The notes under the pieces were generated by a model. It worked only from the letters and a program-made list of their open reading frames with translations. It made no database searches and was not told where the DNA came from. A stretch of DNA of 32,895 bases from Verrucomicrobiia bacterium. Lineage in GTDB: Bacteria > Verrucomicrobiota > Verrucomicrobiia > Verrucomicrobiales > Akkermansiaceae. Within the stretch, counting starts at the first letter, position 1. Each line of letters opens with the position of its first letter. The DNA lies in assembly GCA_030430455.1 (NCBI GenBank), contig JAUIJB010000044.1, forward strand, positions 1-32,895. Reading direction: 5' to 3'. Below, piece by piece: positions 16,146 to 27,328 of this stretch. The translations under genes and the position numbers were made by a program.

Positions 16146-17351
16146 GTGGCTGGCGTCACGCAGCCCCTCCCGCCATGCTCCGCCCGGCCGCCCCGAACCG
16201 GCCACCACCCCTTGGATCCGCCACCGCCCATCTCCTCCACCGCACCCCGCAGCCACCGTCTCGACGGCTGGCGCGCCGTGGCGGTGCTCGGGGTGATGTG
16301 GCTGCACTGGGCGCCGCCGGAGTGGCGCGGCCCGCTGCCCTGGGAGATCGGGCTGTTCTTCTTCTTCACCCTGTCCGGCTTCCTCATCACCCGCATCCTG
16401 CTGCGCGAGCGGGACGCGGCAGTCGGCGGCGGGCGGCTCAGCGTCGCCCGCGCCTCCCGCGCCTACCGTGACTTCCAGGTCCAGCGCGCGCTGCGGATCC
16501 TGGTTCCCTGCTACCTCGGCATGGGACTCGCCGCCCTGGTCGGCGCGCCCGACATCCTCGCCCACCCGTGGACCTACCTGGCGCACCTGTCGAACTTTCA
16601 CATCGCCTTCCTGCCGGACTACCCGGCGGCCACCGCGCACTACTGGACGCTCGCCATCCAGGTGCAGTTCTACCTGCTGTGGCCGCTGGCCATCCTCACC
16701 CTGCCGCGGCGCCTGCTGTTTCCCTTCCTGCTCGCCTGTCTCACCGCGGCACCGCTCGGCCGGGTGGTGATCGCCGCCGCCTTCCCCGCCGTGCGGCACC
16801 CCGGCGCGATCAGCGTCTGCGCGCTCGACTACTTCGCCGCGGGTGGCCTGCTCGCGCTCGCGTTGCAGGCGGGCACCGCCACCAAGGCCGCCGCCGACAA
16901 GCGGATCCGGCGGCTCTCGTGGCTCGCCTTCGCCGGCTACGCGGTGCTCTACGTGTTGCAGCAGGCCGGCCAGCCGGTGCCCGGCCTGCGCCACCTCCAG
17001 CAAACCCTGCTGGCCGTCGCCATGGCGGGCCTGGTCGCCTCGAGCCTGGCTCCGGGCCGCCCCGGCCGGCGCTCCCCGCTCGAGCACCCCGCCCTGCTCC
17101 ACATCGGGCGGATCAGCTACGGCCTCTACCTGTTCCACAACTCGGTGCCGATGGGGCTCGGCTGGGTCCTGCCCTGGCTGTGGCAATGGGGCGAGGGCCC
17201 CGCCGCCACCGCCGCCCGGCTGGCCTGCTTCGCCGCCGTCTCGTGGCTGCTGGCCTGGCTGTGCTGGCGCTGGGTCGAGCAACCGCTCGCGCGAATCAAG
17301 CGGCGCATGGCAGGCGAGCCCTCCCATCAGCCGGGCTCATCCCCGGGCTGA
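16146..17351 (+). CDS. Acyltransferase 3 family membrane protein
   Basis: About 401 residues with roughly ten hydrophobic helices, typical of the acyltransferase-3/OafA family that O-acylates cell-surface sugars or glycolipids. The N-terminal motif SHRLDGWRAVAVLGVMWLHW matches the family opening (LDGLRGxAxxxVxxxH) with the catalytic His in LHW. FFTLSGFLITRILLRE, HYWTLAIQVQFYLLWPL (family W-x-L-x-x-E/Q region, here Gln where Glu is common), and ISYGLYLFHNSV are also typical. The start is unclear: a GTG at 16146 or an ATG at 16005 that would overlap the divergent gene. No polysaccharide genes are nearby to suggest the acceptor. Confidence 0.82.
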   Translation: MAGVTQPLPPCSARPPRTGHHPLDPPPPISSTAPRSHRLDGWRAVAVLGVMWLHWAPPEWRGPLPWEIGLFFFFTLSGFLITRILLRERDAAVGGGRLSVARASRAYRDFQVQRALRILVPCYLGMGLAALVGAPDILAHPWTYLAHLSNFHIAFLPDYPAATAHYWTLAIQVQFYLLWPLAILTLPRRLLFPFLLACLTAAPLGRVVIAAAFPAVRHPGAISVCALDYFAAGGLLALALQAGTATKAAADKRIRRLSWLAFAGYAVLYVLQQAGQPVPGLRHLQQTLLAVAMAGLVASSLAPGRPGRRSPLEHPALLHIGRISYGLYLFHNSVPMGLGWVLPWLWQWGEGPAATAARLACFAAVSWLLAWLCWRWVEQPLARIKRRMAGEPSHQPGSSPG

Positions 17352-17503
17352 GCGGCGGCCGCTGGCACCGATTCCGCTCCGCGCGATGCGGCTGGACAAG
17401 CGCCAGCCGATCGCCCACCCCTTCCCGCGTTCCGGGAAAGTCACGATTTTGGGGGCAACCCCGGCGCCCCTGACGACATCTCCAACCAGCATCCGGCCCA
17501 ATC

Positions 17504-19168
17504 ATGTCCACTTCCTTTCTTCCCGCCCCCTTCGCGCACCACTACGAGATCGACCCGAAGTACGCCCGCAGCGCGGTCTACTTCTGCTGCGAGTTCGCGA
17601 TCGACCAGAGCTTCAAGATCTACTCCGGCGGCCTCGGCTTCCTCGCCGGCTCGCACATGCGCTCGGCGGCCGACCTGCGCCAGAACCTCGCCGGCATCGG
17701 CATCAACTGGACCTGCGGCTACTACAACCAGACCCGCGGCGAGGGCCGCGAGATGGCCGTCCAGTTCCGCCGCAAGGATTACCTCTTCCTCCAGGACACC
17801 GGGATCCGCTTCCAGATCCCGATCTTCGGCAACCCGGTCTGGGTCGGGGCCCGCTTCCTCTCGGGCGACGTCTTCGGCACCGTCCCGATGTTCTTCCTCA
17901 CCACCGACCTCGAGGAGAACAAGGCCCAGGACCGCGAGATCACGCGGCGGCTCTACGATGCCGACCCCTACCGCCGCATCGCCCAGTACATGGTGCTCGG
18001 GATCGGCGGCGCCCGCCTGCTCGAGGAGCTCCAGGTCGACCCCGAGGTCTGGCACCTCAACGAGGCGCACGGCCTCTCCGCCGCCTTCCGGGTGCTCGAG
18101 AAGCACGACGGCGACGCCGCCGAGGTCCGCAAGCGCTTCGTCTTCACCACCCACACGCCCGAGGAGGCCGGCAACGAGAAGACCGCCTTCAACGAGCTCG
18201 TGACGGCCAACTTCTTCGGCTCGCTCGGCGAGAAGAAGGTGCGCGAGGCCACCGGCATCAAGGACGCCGTGTTCAACCACTCGCTGGCCGCGCTGCGCCT
18301 CAGCCGCACCGCCAACGGCGTGTCGAAGCTCCACGGCGAGGTCTCGCGCGAGATGTGGGGCCACTACCGGGACATCTGCCCGATCGGCCACATCACCAAC
18401 GCCCAGAACGCGAAGTACTGGCGCGACCGCGGGCTCGAGAAGGCGCGCACCAACGGCGACGTCGAGTTCCTCCGGGAACGCAAGGCCGAGCTCAAGGAAA
18501 TGCTCTTCCGCACCGTCGCCGACCAGACCGGCAAGCTGCTCGACCCGGACGCGCTGACGATCGTCTGGGCGCGCCGCTTCGCCGGCTACAAGCGCGCCGA
18601 CCTGATCGCCCGCAACGCCGCGCTGTTCCGCCAGCTCCTCGACGACGAGCGCCGTCCGGTGCAGATCATCTGGGCCGGCAAGCCGTACCCCTTCGACTAC
18701 GGTGCGATCGACACCTTCAACCACCTGATCGGCCGCACCCTCGAGTTCCCCCGCGCCACGGTGCTCGTCGGCTACGAGCTCGAGCTCTCGCGCCAGCTGA
18801 AGTACGGCGCCGACATCTGGCTCAACAACCCGGTCGTCACCCGCGAGGCCTCCGGCACCTCGGGCATGACCGCCGCCATGAACGCCGCGGTCAACCTGTC
18901 GACCTACGACGGCTGGGTCTGCGAGTTCGCCAAGGACGGCCACAACAGCTTCATCGTGCCGCCCGCCGATCCCGAGCTCGACGACGAGGCGCGCGACCAG
19001 CACGACATGATGGGGATCTACGAGATCCTCCAGAGCAAGGTCCTGCCGCTCTACTACGACCAGCCCGACGAGTGGTGGCGGATCGTCCTCAACTCGATGA
19101 ACGACGTCGTCCCCTTCTTCGACTCCGACCGCATGGCGGACGAGTACTACGAGAAGGTCTACTCCTGA
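17504..19168 (+). CDS. GT35 alpha-glucan phosphorylase homologue lacking the PLP lysine
   Basis: A 554-residue protein of the glycogen/alpha-glucan phosphorylase family (GT35), most like the short alpha-glucan phosphorylase group. Conserved blocks are in order: KIYSGGLGFLAGSHMRSAADL (39-59), VWHLNEAHGLSAAFRVLE (182-199), FTTHTPEEAGNEK (214-226), ARRFAGYKRADLI (356-368), AGKPYP (391-396) and NNPVVTREASGTSGM (441-455). Phosphorylases need PLP bound to the lysine that follows this last Met in the family (rabbit Lys680); here residue 456 is Thr (ACC at 18869-18871). It is also shorter than the usual 800 or more residues. Classical phosphorolysis is therefore doubtful; it may be a divergent glucan-binding or transferase subgroup. 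The ATG at 17504 fits. No other glycogen gene is adjacent. Confidence 0.85.
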   Translation: MSTSFLPAPFAHHYEIDPKYARSAVYFCCEFAIDQSFKIYSGGLGFLAGSHMRSAADLRQNLAGIGINWTCGYYNQTRGEGREMAVQFRRKDYLFLQDTGIRFQIPIFGNPVWVGARFLSGDVFGTVPMFFLTTDLEENKAQDREITRRLYDADPYRRIAQYMVLGIGGARLLEELQVDPEVWHLNEAHGLSAAFRVLEKHDGDAAEVRKRFVFTTHTPEEAGNEKTAFNELVTANFFGSLGEKKVREATGIKDAVFNHSLAALRLSRTANGVSKLHGEVSREMWGHYRDICPIGHITNAQNAKYWRDRGLEKARTNGDVEFLRERKAELKEMLFRTVADQTGKLLDPDALTIVWARRFAGYKRADLIARNAALFRQLLDDERRPVQIIWAGKPYPFDYGAIDTFNHLIGRTLEFPRATVLVGYELELSRQLKYGADIWLNNPVVTREASGTSGMTAAMNAAVNLSTYDGWVCEFAKDGHNSFIVPPADPELDDEARDQHDMMGIYEILQSKVLPLYYDQPDEWWRIVLNSMNDVVPFFDSDRMADEYYEKVYS

Positions 19169-19173
19169 GGGGT

Positions 19174-19496
19174 GCCGGCGCCTGCGGACCGGCTGGAAAG
19201 CGCCGACTGGGCGACCAAGCGGCTGGGAAGACGTGGCGGGGCGTAGGGAATAGGACGGATGGGTCCTATAGGACCTATGGAAGCATCTCCTGCGCTCCGC
19301 AGTGTCGGTCCTGGCGCTGCGAAGATGGGCGGGGCGGGACCTCACCTTCCGGAGCCGTCCAAAACTCAAGGGTGAGGCGCAGCCTCACGCCATATAGGTC
19401 GTATAGGTCCCATCCGTCCTATTCCCTGTGCTCCGCCACGTCTCCCCAGCCGCTCACCACCCAACCCGCACTTTCCAGCCGGTGCGCATCGCCAAC
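19174..19496. mobile_element. 323-bp palindromic MITE-like repeat element, copy 2
   Basis: This is the reverse complement of the element at 8390-8712, of equal length and roughly 85-90 percent identical by eye without obvious gaps. The left end GGACCGGCTGGAAAGCGC is perfect at 19186-19203; the right end (19468-19485) has two changes. The arms carry 9-nt iterated units (atataggtc, gtataggtc, ccatccgtc at 19392-19418) and the centre holds the GTGAGGC-gca-GCCTCAC hairpin (19372-19388). It begins 5 bp after the phosphorylase stop codon and lies between that gene and the convergent tRNA-Glu gene. No coding capacity is seen. Confidence 0.78.
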
Positions 19497-19551
19497 CAAC
19501 CCCCTTCACCGGTAACCCCTCAGGCTTCCAAGCCTGCCTCCGGAAAAAAAA

Positions 19552-19626
19552 TGGCATCCCGTAGGGGAGTCGAACCCCTGTTGCCGGAATGAAAATCCGG
19601 AGTCCTAACCACTAGACGAACGGGAC
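19552..19626 (-). tRNA. tRNA-Glu (anticodon UUC)
   Basis: On the minus strand a full cloverleaf is readable: acceptor GTCCCGT/ACGGGAT (a G-U pair at 1:72), D arm with AGTGGTTAG, anticodon stem CCGGA/TCCGG with loop TTTTCAT (anticodon TTC, glutamate), and T arm AGGGG-TTCGACT-CCCCT, then discriminator G and an encoded CCA. 75 nt including CCA. A run of eight Ts follows at once (19551-19544). A perfect inverted repeat CAGGCTT-cc-AAGCCTG (19521-19536) lies beyond it. Confidence 0.96.
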
Positions 19627-19658
19627 GCGTTGCCAGCCGCTCAAGCGACCGGGCCGGG

Positions 19659-19686
19659 AAACTAACCAAGGCGATGCGGCTGACAA
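19659..19686 (-). promoter_or_regulatory. Possible sigma70-type promoter for tRNA-Glu
   Basis: On the minus strand TTGTCA (19686-19681) and TAGTTT (19664-19659) are separated by 16 bp, about 32 bp ahead of the tRNA 5' end. The match to TTGACA/TATAAT is moderate. Its location in the gap upstream of a stable RNA gene supports it, but sigma specificity in this lineage is not known from the window. Confidence 0.35.
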
Positions 19687-19823
19687 GAGAAAAATCACCC
19701 TTTTGGAGCCGCGATTGTCCCCTCATCCAACGCATTCGTCACATTCACCGGCGAGCCAGAATGGTGGCTTGCCAGCCGCCCGGGGAACCCTAACCTCCCC
19801 GCCCTCAGTCAGTCAGACGCCCC

Positions 19824-21797
19824 ATGAATACCGATATTCTCTCCCAAGCCGCCACCCAAGCCCGCGGACTCGCCATCGACGCCGTGCACGCCTGTTCCTC
19901 CGGACACCTCGGACTGCCGCTCGGCTGCGCCGAGATCGGCGCCGTGCTGTGGGGGGACCAGCTGCGCTACAACCCGGAGGCCCCCAAGTGGCTCAACCGC
20001 GACCGCTTCATCCTCTCCGCCGGCCACGGCTCGATGTTCCTCTACGGCTGGCTCCACCTCAGCGGCTACGACCTGCCGCTCGACGAGCTGAAGAACTTCC
20101 GCCAGCTCGGCTCGAAGACCCCGGGCCACCCGGAGTTCAACGAGACCCCCGGCGTCGAGGCCACCACCGGCCCGCTCGGCCAGGGCGTCGGCAACGCCGT
20201 CGGCTACGCCCTCTCCGGCAAGCGCGCCGCGGCCCGCTTCAACACCGCCGACCACACCATCTTTGACCACCACGTCATCGCCCTGCACGGCGACGGCTGC
20301 CTGCAGGAGGGCGTCGCCAAGGAGGCCATCGCCTTCGCCGGCCACAACCACCTCGACAACCTGATCCTCATCTACGACTCGAACGACGTCACCCTCGACG
20401 CCATGGCCGAGCGGACCCAGAGCGAGGACGCCGAGGGCTACTTCAAGTCGCAGGGCTTCGACACCTACCCGGTTGACGGCCACGACTTCGCCGCGGTCCA
20501 GGACGCGCTCGCCAAGGCCAAGGCCGACGACAACGGCAAGCCCAAGGTGATCATCGCCAAGACCCTCATCGGCAAGGGCATCCCGGAGGTCGCCGGAACC
20601 GCCGCCGGCCACGGCGAGGGCGGCGCCAAGTTCGCCGAGTCGGCCCGCGAGGGACTCGGCCTGCCCGCGGAAACCTTCTACGTCTCCGACGAGGTCCGCG
20701 GCTACTTCGCCGAGCGCGCCGAGGCGCTGAAGAGCGAGTTCCTGCAGTGGCAGAGCACCTACGAGGCCTGGGCCCAGGCCAACCCCGAGCTCGCCGTCGA
20801 GCTCCGCGCCGGCGTCAATGGCGAGGTCCCCAGCGACCTCGCCGACCGCATCCCGGCCTTCCCCGAGGACCACAAGGGCGCCACCCGCGCCTGTGGCGGC
20901 GAAGTGATCCAGTCCGTTGCCAAGGAGGTTCCCCAGCTGGTTTCCGGCTCGGCCGACCTCTACGGCTCGACCAAGAACTACATCAAGGACGCCGGCGACT
21001 TCGGCCCGGACAACCCGACCGGCCGCAACATCTGGTTCGGCATCCGCGAGCACGCCATGGGCGCGATCTGCAACGGCATCGCCTACGACGGCCTGTTCCA
21101 CGCCAGCGGCGCGACCTTCCTGGTCTTCGCCGACTACATGCGCGGCGCCATCCGCCTGGCCGCCCTCTCGCACCTGCCGGTCACCTTCATCTTCACCCAC
21201 GACTCGGTCGGCGTCGGCGAGGACGGCCCGACCCACCAGCCGGTGGAAACGGTCAGTGGCCTGCGCGTGATCCCCAACCTCGACGTCATCCGCCCGGCCG
21301 ACGGCGAGGAGGTCGCCGGTGCCTGGGCCGCGGCGATGCTCCGTAGCGACGGCCCGACCGCGCTCATCCTCACCCGCCAGGGCGTGCCGCAGATGACCCA
21401 GCTGTCGTCCGGCGAGCGCCGCGAGGGCGTGCGCCGCGGCGCCTACATCGTCAAGAAGGAGAGCGGCCAGCTCGACACCATCCTGATCTCCGCCGGCTCG
21501 GAAGTGCAGCACGCGCTCGAGGCCGCCGAGCAGCTCGGCGACGGCGTCCGCGTGGTCTCGATGCCGAGCATGGAGCGCTTCGACCGCCAGGGCGCCGACT
21601 ACCGCGAGGAGATCCTGCCGAAGTCCTGCACCAAGCGCATCGCCATCGAGGCCGGCGTCAGCGGCCTGTGGTGGAAGTACGTCGGCAGCGAGGGCAAGAT
21701 CGTCGGCATCGACCGCTTCGGCCTCAGCGCCCCCGGCGGCACCGCGATGAAGGAGCTCGGCATCTGCGCCCAGTCGGTCATCGACGCCGCCAAGTAA
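19824..21797 (+). CDS. tkt: Transketolase
   Basis: A 657-residue thiamine-diphosphate enzyme of the non-oxidative pentose phosphate pathway, moving two-carbon ketol units between sugar phosphates. The TPP/Mg motif [19 protein letters not shown] (from about residue 155), the downstream DSND, the catalytic Glu in [11 protein letters not shown], and [18 protein letters not shown] are intact; the C-terminal domain is complete. The early motif reads [15 protein letters not shown] where most enzymes have SGHPGAPMG, so this is a somewhat divergent member. The ATG at 19824 ([21 protein letters not shown]) has no Shine-Dalgarno motif. It is monocistronic: a terminator follows, and a tRNA gene diverges upstream. 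Confidence 0.95.
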   Translation: MNTDILSQAATQARGLAIDAVHACSSGHLGLPLGCAEIGAVLWGDQLRYNPEAPKWLNRDRFILSAGHGSMFLYGWLHLSGYDLPLDELKNFRQLGSKTPGHPEFNETPGVEATTGPLGQGVGNAVGYALSGKRAAARFNTADHTIFDHHVIALHGDGCLQEGVAKEAIAFAGHNHLDNLILIYDSNDVTLDAMAERTQSEDAEGYFKSQGFDTYPVDGHDFAAVQDALAKAKADDNGKPKVIIAKTLIGKGIPEVAGTAAGHGEGGAKFAESAREGLGLPAETFYVSDEVRGYFAERAEALKSEFLQWQSTYEAWAQANPELAVELRAGVNGEVPSDLADRIPAFPEDHKGATRACGGEVIQSVAKEVPQLVSGSADLYGSTKNYIKDAGDFGPDNPTGRNIWFGIREHAMGAICNGIAYDGLFHASGATFLVFADYMRGAIRLAALSHLPVTFIFTHDSVGVGEDGPTHQPVETVSGLRVIPNLDVIRPADGEEVAGAWAAAMLRSDGPTALILTRQGVPQMTQLSSGERREGVRRGAYIVKKESGQLDTILISAGSEVQHALEAAEQLGDGVRVVSMPSMERFDRQGADYREEILPKSCTKRIAIEAGVSGLWWKYVGSEGKIVGIDRFGLSAPGGTAMKELGICAQSVIDAAK

Positions 21798-21854
21798 GCG
21801 ACGGAGCGCGGACCACCCCGCCCACCGTCCAACCGGGTTTCCCGAAACCTTCCC

Positions 21855-21885
21855 AACGCCGCCCCTCACTGGGCGGCGTTTTTTT
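21855..21885 (+). terminator. Intrinsic terminator after transketolase
   Basis: A perfect 10-bp stem AACGCCGCCC/GGGCGGCGTT (21855-21864 with 21871-21880) with loop CTCACT continues into five further Ts (21881-21885). It sits 57 bp after the stop codon. On the minus strand the same hairpin has no good T-run, so it is a weaker stop for the urease operon coming the other way. Confidence 0.9.
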
Positions 21886-21929
21886 CGGCCTGCCGGGCTG
21901 CACGTCGTCCAACCGGCGCGGCGCGGTTC

Positions 21930-22127
21930 TCAGCGGCGGCCGCGGCGCAGCGCGACCCATCCCAGCATGAGGCCGCCGAGCGCGGCCGCAGCGAAGAACA
22001 GGCCGCTGCTGAGTTGGTGCGCGAATGCCTCCGAGCCCGCAAGCCCGCCGTGGTCGTGGCCGGGATGGGCGGTGAGGCTTCCGGTGGCGGCAAGGGATCC
22101 GGCGAGGAGGGTCAGGCGAGTCTTCAT
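21930..22127 (-). CDS. 65-residue His-containing membrane peptide at the end of the urease cluster
   Basis: A short protein with an N-terminal signal or membrane segment (MKTRLTLLAGSLAATGSLTA), a metal-binding-like HPGHDHGG (residues 21-28), a second hydrophobic segment (about 39-60) and an RRGRR tail. The HPGH start of the mature part recalls HupE/UreJ-type nickel membrane proteins, but it is far too short to be one, so it may be a remnant or a separate small protein. It begins 34 bp after the ureD stop, on the same strand, and is probably the last gene of the operon. The frame opens slightly further upstream; the ATG at 22127 gives a clean signal-like start. Confidence 0.6.
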   Translation of the reverse strand: MKTRLTLLAGSLAATGSLTAHPGHDHGGLAGSEAFAHQLSSGLFFAAAALGGLMLGWVALRRGRR

Positions 22128-22160
22128 CGGGGTTGGCGGCAGCACGCCTTGTGCCACCTG

Positions 22161-22990
22161 TCAAAGCTTGCCGGTCCGCGCCCTCAGCGCCGGCACCTGC
22201 CGGGCGAAGTGGTCGCGCAGGTCGCGGCAGGCGTCCCGGAGCCTCACGCTGGAGTCGCCGAGGATGCGCACCACCCCGAGACCCGGCTCGAGCAGGCTGG
22301 CCCCGCAGCAGACGCCCTCGCCGTGGAGCTGCTGCTCGACGGCGGCGAGGTGGCCCGCCAGCTCGTCCACTTGCGGCAGGCGCAGCCAGGCATTCGCCAG
22401 ATAGCCGGTCCCGCCAGCCGGCGTCGCCAGCCGCCAGTGCCGGCCCGAGGGACCCAGACGGGCCCATTCCCGGACGACCGGCCGGCCGTCGATGGCGACC
22501 TCGAATCCCAGCGTGAGGTCGCGCCAGGCGAGCGACTCGCCGTGCGCCGTGCGCCCGGGCGCCAGCAGGTCGAGGAAGAAGAACGCGGCGTCGGCGGCGG
22601 CCTCCACGCGGGTCCGCAGGCGCCCCGCCGCGCGCTTCTGGGGGATCAGCAGGTCGGGCTGGACCTCCAGGAACGACCCCGCGCCGAGGCGAAAGACCTG
22701 GTTCATCGTCGAGGCCCCCTGCGGCATCGTGTGGAGCCGGGTCGCGCTCGGGTTGCTCAGCAACACCGCGGCCCCGGGGCCCAGCTCGACCTCCGCCTCG
22801 ATCCGGTCGCCCGAGAACAACCCGGCGGTGGGATTGATCAACTGGGTCAGCAGAACTTCGCCGTTCCAGTAGGGCTTGCCGACGTGGCACAGCCCGCCCG
22901 CACAGCGCCGGGTGAGGCGGGTGACCCCGCGTTCGTCGGCCTCGAATCCCAGCGCGAGGCGCGACTCGAGCGCCGTGCCGCGGACCGCCA

Positions 22991-22994
<4 letters not shown>
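22161..22994 (-). CDS. ureD: Urease accessory protein UreD (UreH)
   Basis: A 277-residue scaffold for urease maturation: with UreF and UreG it forms the complex that delivers nickel and CO2 to apo-urease. Typical features are the [20 protein letters not shown] segment (here around 52-71), the [12 protein letters not shown] block, [15 protein letters not shown] and the R-aromatic strand [19 protein letters not shown]. Its first ATG (22994) overlaps the ureG stop as ATGA, and a second ATG follows directly at 22991, implying translational coupling. It is the last maturation gene in the cluster. Confidence 0.93.
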
Positions 22995-23611
<617 letters not shown>

Positions 23612-23651
23612 GCTCGATGGATGGTGGTTGGTTGAAACGGGAGGACTGGAT

Positions 23652-24386
23652 TCAAGAGATGAACAGGCGGGCGCTGGCGCGCTCGTGGCGCGCCGAGGCG
23701 ATGTCCCACAGCGGGGCACAGGAGCCGATCTCGTCCTCCGCCACCCCGGCCGAGGCGTCCACCGCGGCGGCGATCGGCCCGGCGCAGCGGCCGAGGATCG
23801 CCTGGACCCCGGTGGGACCGAGGTGCAGCAGCTTGAGCCCGGCCTGGGCCACGCCACTGAGGGTCTGCCAAGCCAGTGATGCCAGCCCGGCCTCGCAGGG
23901 CACGCCGCGGAAGTGGTGCAGCACCGCGGTCATCGTCAGCGCCTGCGGCTGCGGCACGGCGCCCTGCACGGCCAGCCATTCCGGCGAGCCCGCGGTTTCC
24001 GCATCGACCAGCTTGCCGCCGAGCTGGAGGAGCTGGCGCCCGATCCGCCGCGACGCGTCGCGCAACTCGGCACTCGGCCGGGTGGCGAGGGCCAGCGCGT
24101 CGAGCCGGTCCAGGCGCGCGAGGTCGGCCGCGTCGAGCGCCTCGCGAAGGTGCCGCAACAGCGGCAGGTCGGCCTCGCCGAGCGCCGCGAGCAGCTCCCG
24201 CACCAGGAACTGCTCGAGTCCCGCCGCGTCGGGGACCGCACCCAGCTGGACCAGCCCCTCGAAGCCGAAGGAGTGGGCGTAGGCCCCCACCGGCAGGGTC
24301 GAGTCCGACAGCTGCAGCAAGGCGGGCAGCCAGGCGCCGGAATCCCGCGCCCTGGCCGTCCTGGGCGACTCAGTGGGAGTGGGCAT
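23652..24386 (-). CDS. ureF: Urease accessory protein UreF
   Basis: A 244-residue all-helical accessory protein that links UreD to UreG and acts as a fidelity checkpoint in nickel delivery. The family opening [27 protein letters not shown] (read in two parts: [17 protein letters not shown], then [10 protein letters not shown]) is clear. The C-terminal region with [19 protein letters not shown] and [14 protein letters not shown] is also typical. The start is taken as the ATG at 24386, 17 bp inside the end of ureE, in the DNA that encodes the His-rich UreE tail; a downstream start is possible since the first 15-20 residues are not conserved. Confidence 0.92.
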   Translation of the reverse strand: MPTPTESPRTARARDSGAWLPALLQLSDSTLPVGAYAHSFGFEGLVQLGAVPDAAGLEQFLVRELLAALGEADLPLLRHLREALDAADLARLDRLDALALATRPSAELRDASRRIGRQLLQLGGKLVDAETAGSPEWLAVQGAVPQPQALTMTAVLHHFRGVPCEAGLASLAWQTLSGVAQAGLKLLHLGPTGVQAILGRCAGPIAAAVDASAGVAEDEIGSCAPLWDIASARHERASARLFIS

Positions 24387-24882
24387 GAGCGTGGTCGTGG
24401 TCGTGGTCGTGGTCGTGGGAGTGCCCGTGTCCGTGGTCGCTGTGGTGATGATGACCGTGCCCGGCGGCCCGCGAGTGCGGGTCGGCCAGGAAGACCTCGT
24501 GGCCGTGGCGGTGGGCGATGTGGTGGCGGTGGATCGCCTCCGCCAGCGTCGGGATCTCCTCGACCAGGATGCAGTCGCTGCGCACCTCGACCGGCAGGTG
24601 CTGGTTGCCGAGGAACCAGCCGAGCCGCGCCGCCTCGTCCGGGCCCTCGGGCAACGGCAGGACGAGCACCGCCTCGGGCTCCTGCTCGACGACGTAGCGG
24701 GCCTCCGCGCCGACCGCGATGGTGTCGCCGTGGGCCACCGGCTGGCCGAGGTCGATGGCAAGCTCGGTGCCATCCCCGGCCACCGCGCGCCAGCGCCGCT
24801 TTTGCAGGGTGTGGCGGTCGAGGCGCACGGCGACGGCAGGCAGGGACTCGTCGACTTCGGAAGGCAGCTCTTGGATCAGCAT
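24370..24882 (-). CDS. ureE: Urease nickel metallochaperone UreE
   Basis: A 170-residue nickel chaperone. The N-terminal peptide-binding domain and the metal-binding domain GWFLGNQHLPVEV (88-100, with the conserved GNxH) are intact. The last 30 residues (141-170) hold 16 histidines, mostly as His-Asp, His-Gly and His-Ala pairs, like the nickel-storing tail of the Klebsiella protein. The DNA for this tail contains a hexanucleotide GTGGTC-type repeat (about 24391-24420, plus strand), and the ureF start lies inside it. The gene follows ureC by 25 bp. Confidence 0.95.
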   Translation of the reverse strand: MLIQELPSEVDESLPAVAVRLDRHTLQKRRWRAVAGDGTELAIDLGQPVAHGDTIAVGAEARYVVEQEPEAVLVLPLPEGPDEAARLGWFLGNQHLPVEVRSDCILVEEIPTLAEAIHRHHIAHRHGHEVFLADPHSRAAGHGHHHHSDHGHGHSHDHDHDHDHAHAHSH

Positions 24883-24907
24883 GGCTCGGGTTTGTTCAAA
24901 GGAGTCA

Positions 24908-26667
<1,760 letters not shown>

Positions 26668-26671
<4 letters not shown>

Positions 26672-26982
26672 GGCAGGGCTCCGTTGGTCAGGTTGTTCAG
26701 TCCGTGGACGACGCGCCTTCCGGCGAGGGCCACCAGCGGGACGCGGCGGGTGTCGCCCGGCTCGAAGCGGATCGCCGTGCCGGCGGGGATGTCGAGGCGG
26801 AAGCCGCGCGCGGCCTCGCGGTCGAACCCGAGCGCCTCGTTGACCTCGAGGAAGTGGAAGTGGCTGCCCACCTGGACCGGGCGGTCGCCGGTGTTGGCCA
26901 CCTCGAGCTCGAGGGTGCCGAGGCCGGCGTTGGCCTCGAGGTCCGGGGCCCCGGGAGGGGTGATGATTTCGCCGGGAATCAT
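26668..26982 (-). CDS. ureB: Urease beta subunit
   Basis: A 104-residue structural subunit of the urease trimer. It begins [20 protein letters not shown] and contains [21 protein letters not shown], the jelly-roll core with the SHFHFxExN signature; [21 protein letters not shown] sequence (here [17 protein letters not shown]) and the [12 protein letters not shown] tail follow. Length is standard. It sits between ureA (40-bp gap) and ureC (4-bp overlap), so ureB-ureC translation is probably coupled. Confidence 0.97.
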
Positions 26983-27022
26983 GCGGTGATCGATGGGGGA
27001 TTGGTGGCTTCGCGGATCTGCC

Positions 27023-27325
27023 TCAGGGGATCGGGTGGTGGACGGTGACCAGCTTGGTGCCGTCGGGAAAGGTCGCCTCGACCTGCACCTCGTGGATCAT
27101 CTCCGCCACGCCCGGCATCACGTCGTCGCGCCCGAGGATGCGGGTGCCGGCGTCCATCAGCTCGGCCACCGTCCTGCCGTCGCGGGCACCCTCGAGGATC
27201 TCGTAGGTGATGATCGCCACGGCCTCGGGGTAGTTGAGCCGGAGACTCCTCGCCTGCCGTCGGCGGGCCAGGTCGGCGGCGACGACCACCATCAGCTTCT
27301 CCTGTTCGCGCGGCGTGAGGTGCAT
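27023..27325 (-). CDS. ureA: Urease gamma subunit
   Basis: A 100-residue subunit of the urease trimer: [20 protein letters not shown] is the family opening, followed by [29 protein letters not shown], and the [20 protein letters not shown] block. Length is standard. Its ATG lies only 3 bp after the urtE stop, tying urease expression directly to the urea transporter operon. Confidence 0.97.
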   Translation of the reverse strand: MHLTPREQEKLMVVVAADLARRRQARSLRLNYPEAVAIITYEILEGARDGRTVAELMDAGTRILGRDDVMPGVAEMIHEVQVEATFPDGTKLVTVHHPIP

Positions 27326-27328
27326 GGG

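Noticed and set aside
17389..17409. Hairpin CGGCTGG/CCAGCCG ahead of the phosphorylase gene
   Set aside because: Only 7 bp with a 7-nt loop and no T-run; easily accidental at this GC content.
17441..19369. 642-codon minus-strand open frame
   Set aside because: Antisense shadow of the phosphorylase gene.
16843..19515. 890-codon open frame overlapping the acyltransferase and phosphorylase genes
   Set aside because: It is an out-of-frame reading of two recognised genes on the same strand and runs on into the repeat element; no conserved motif is present.
24391..24440. CRISPR-like or regulatory short repeat
   Set aside because: The hexamers are in frame and encode the His-Asp tail of UreE; they have no spacers.
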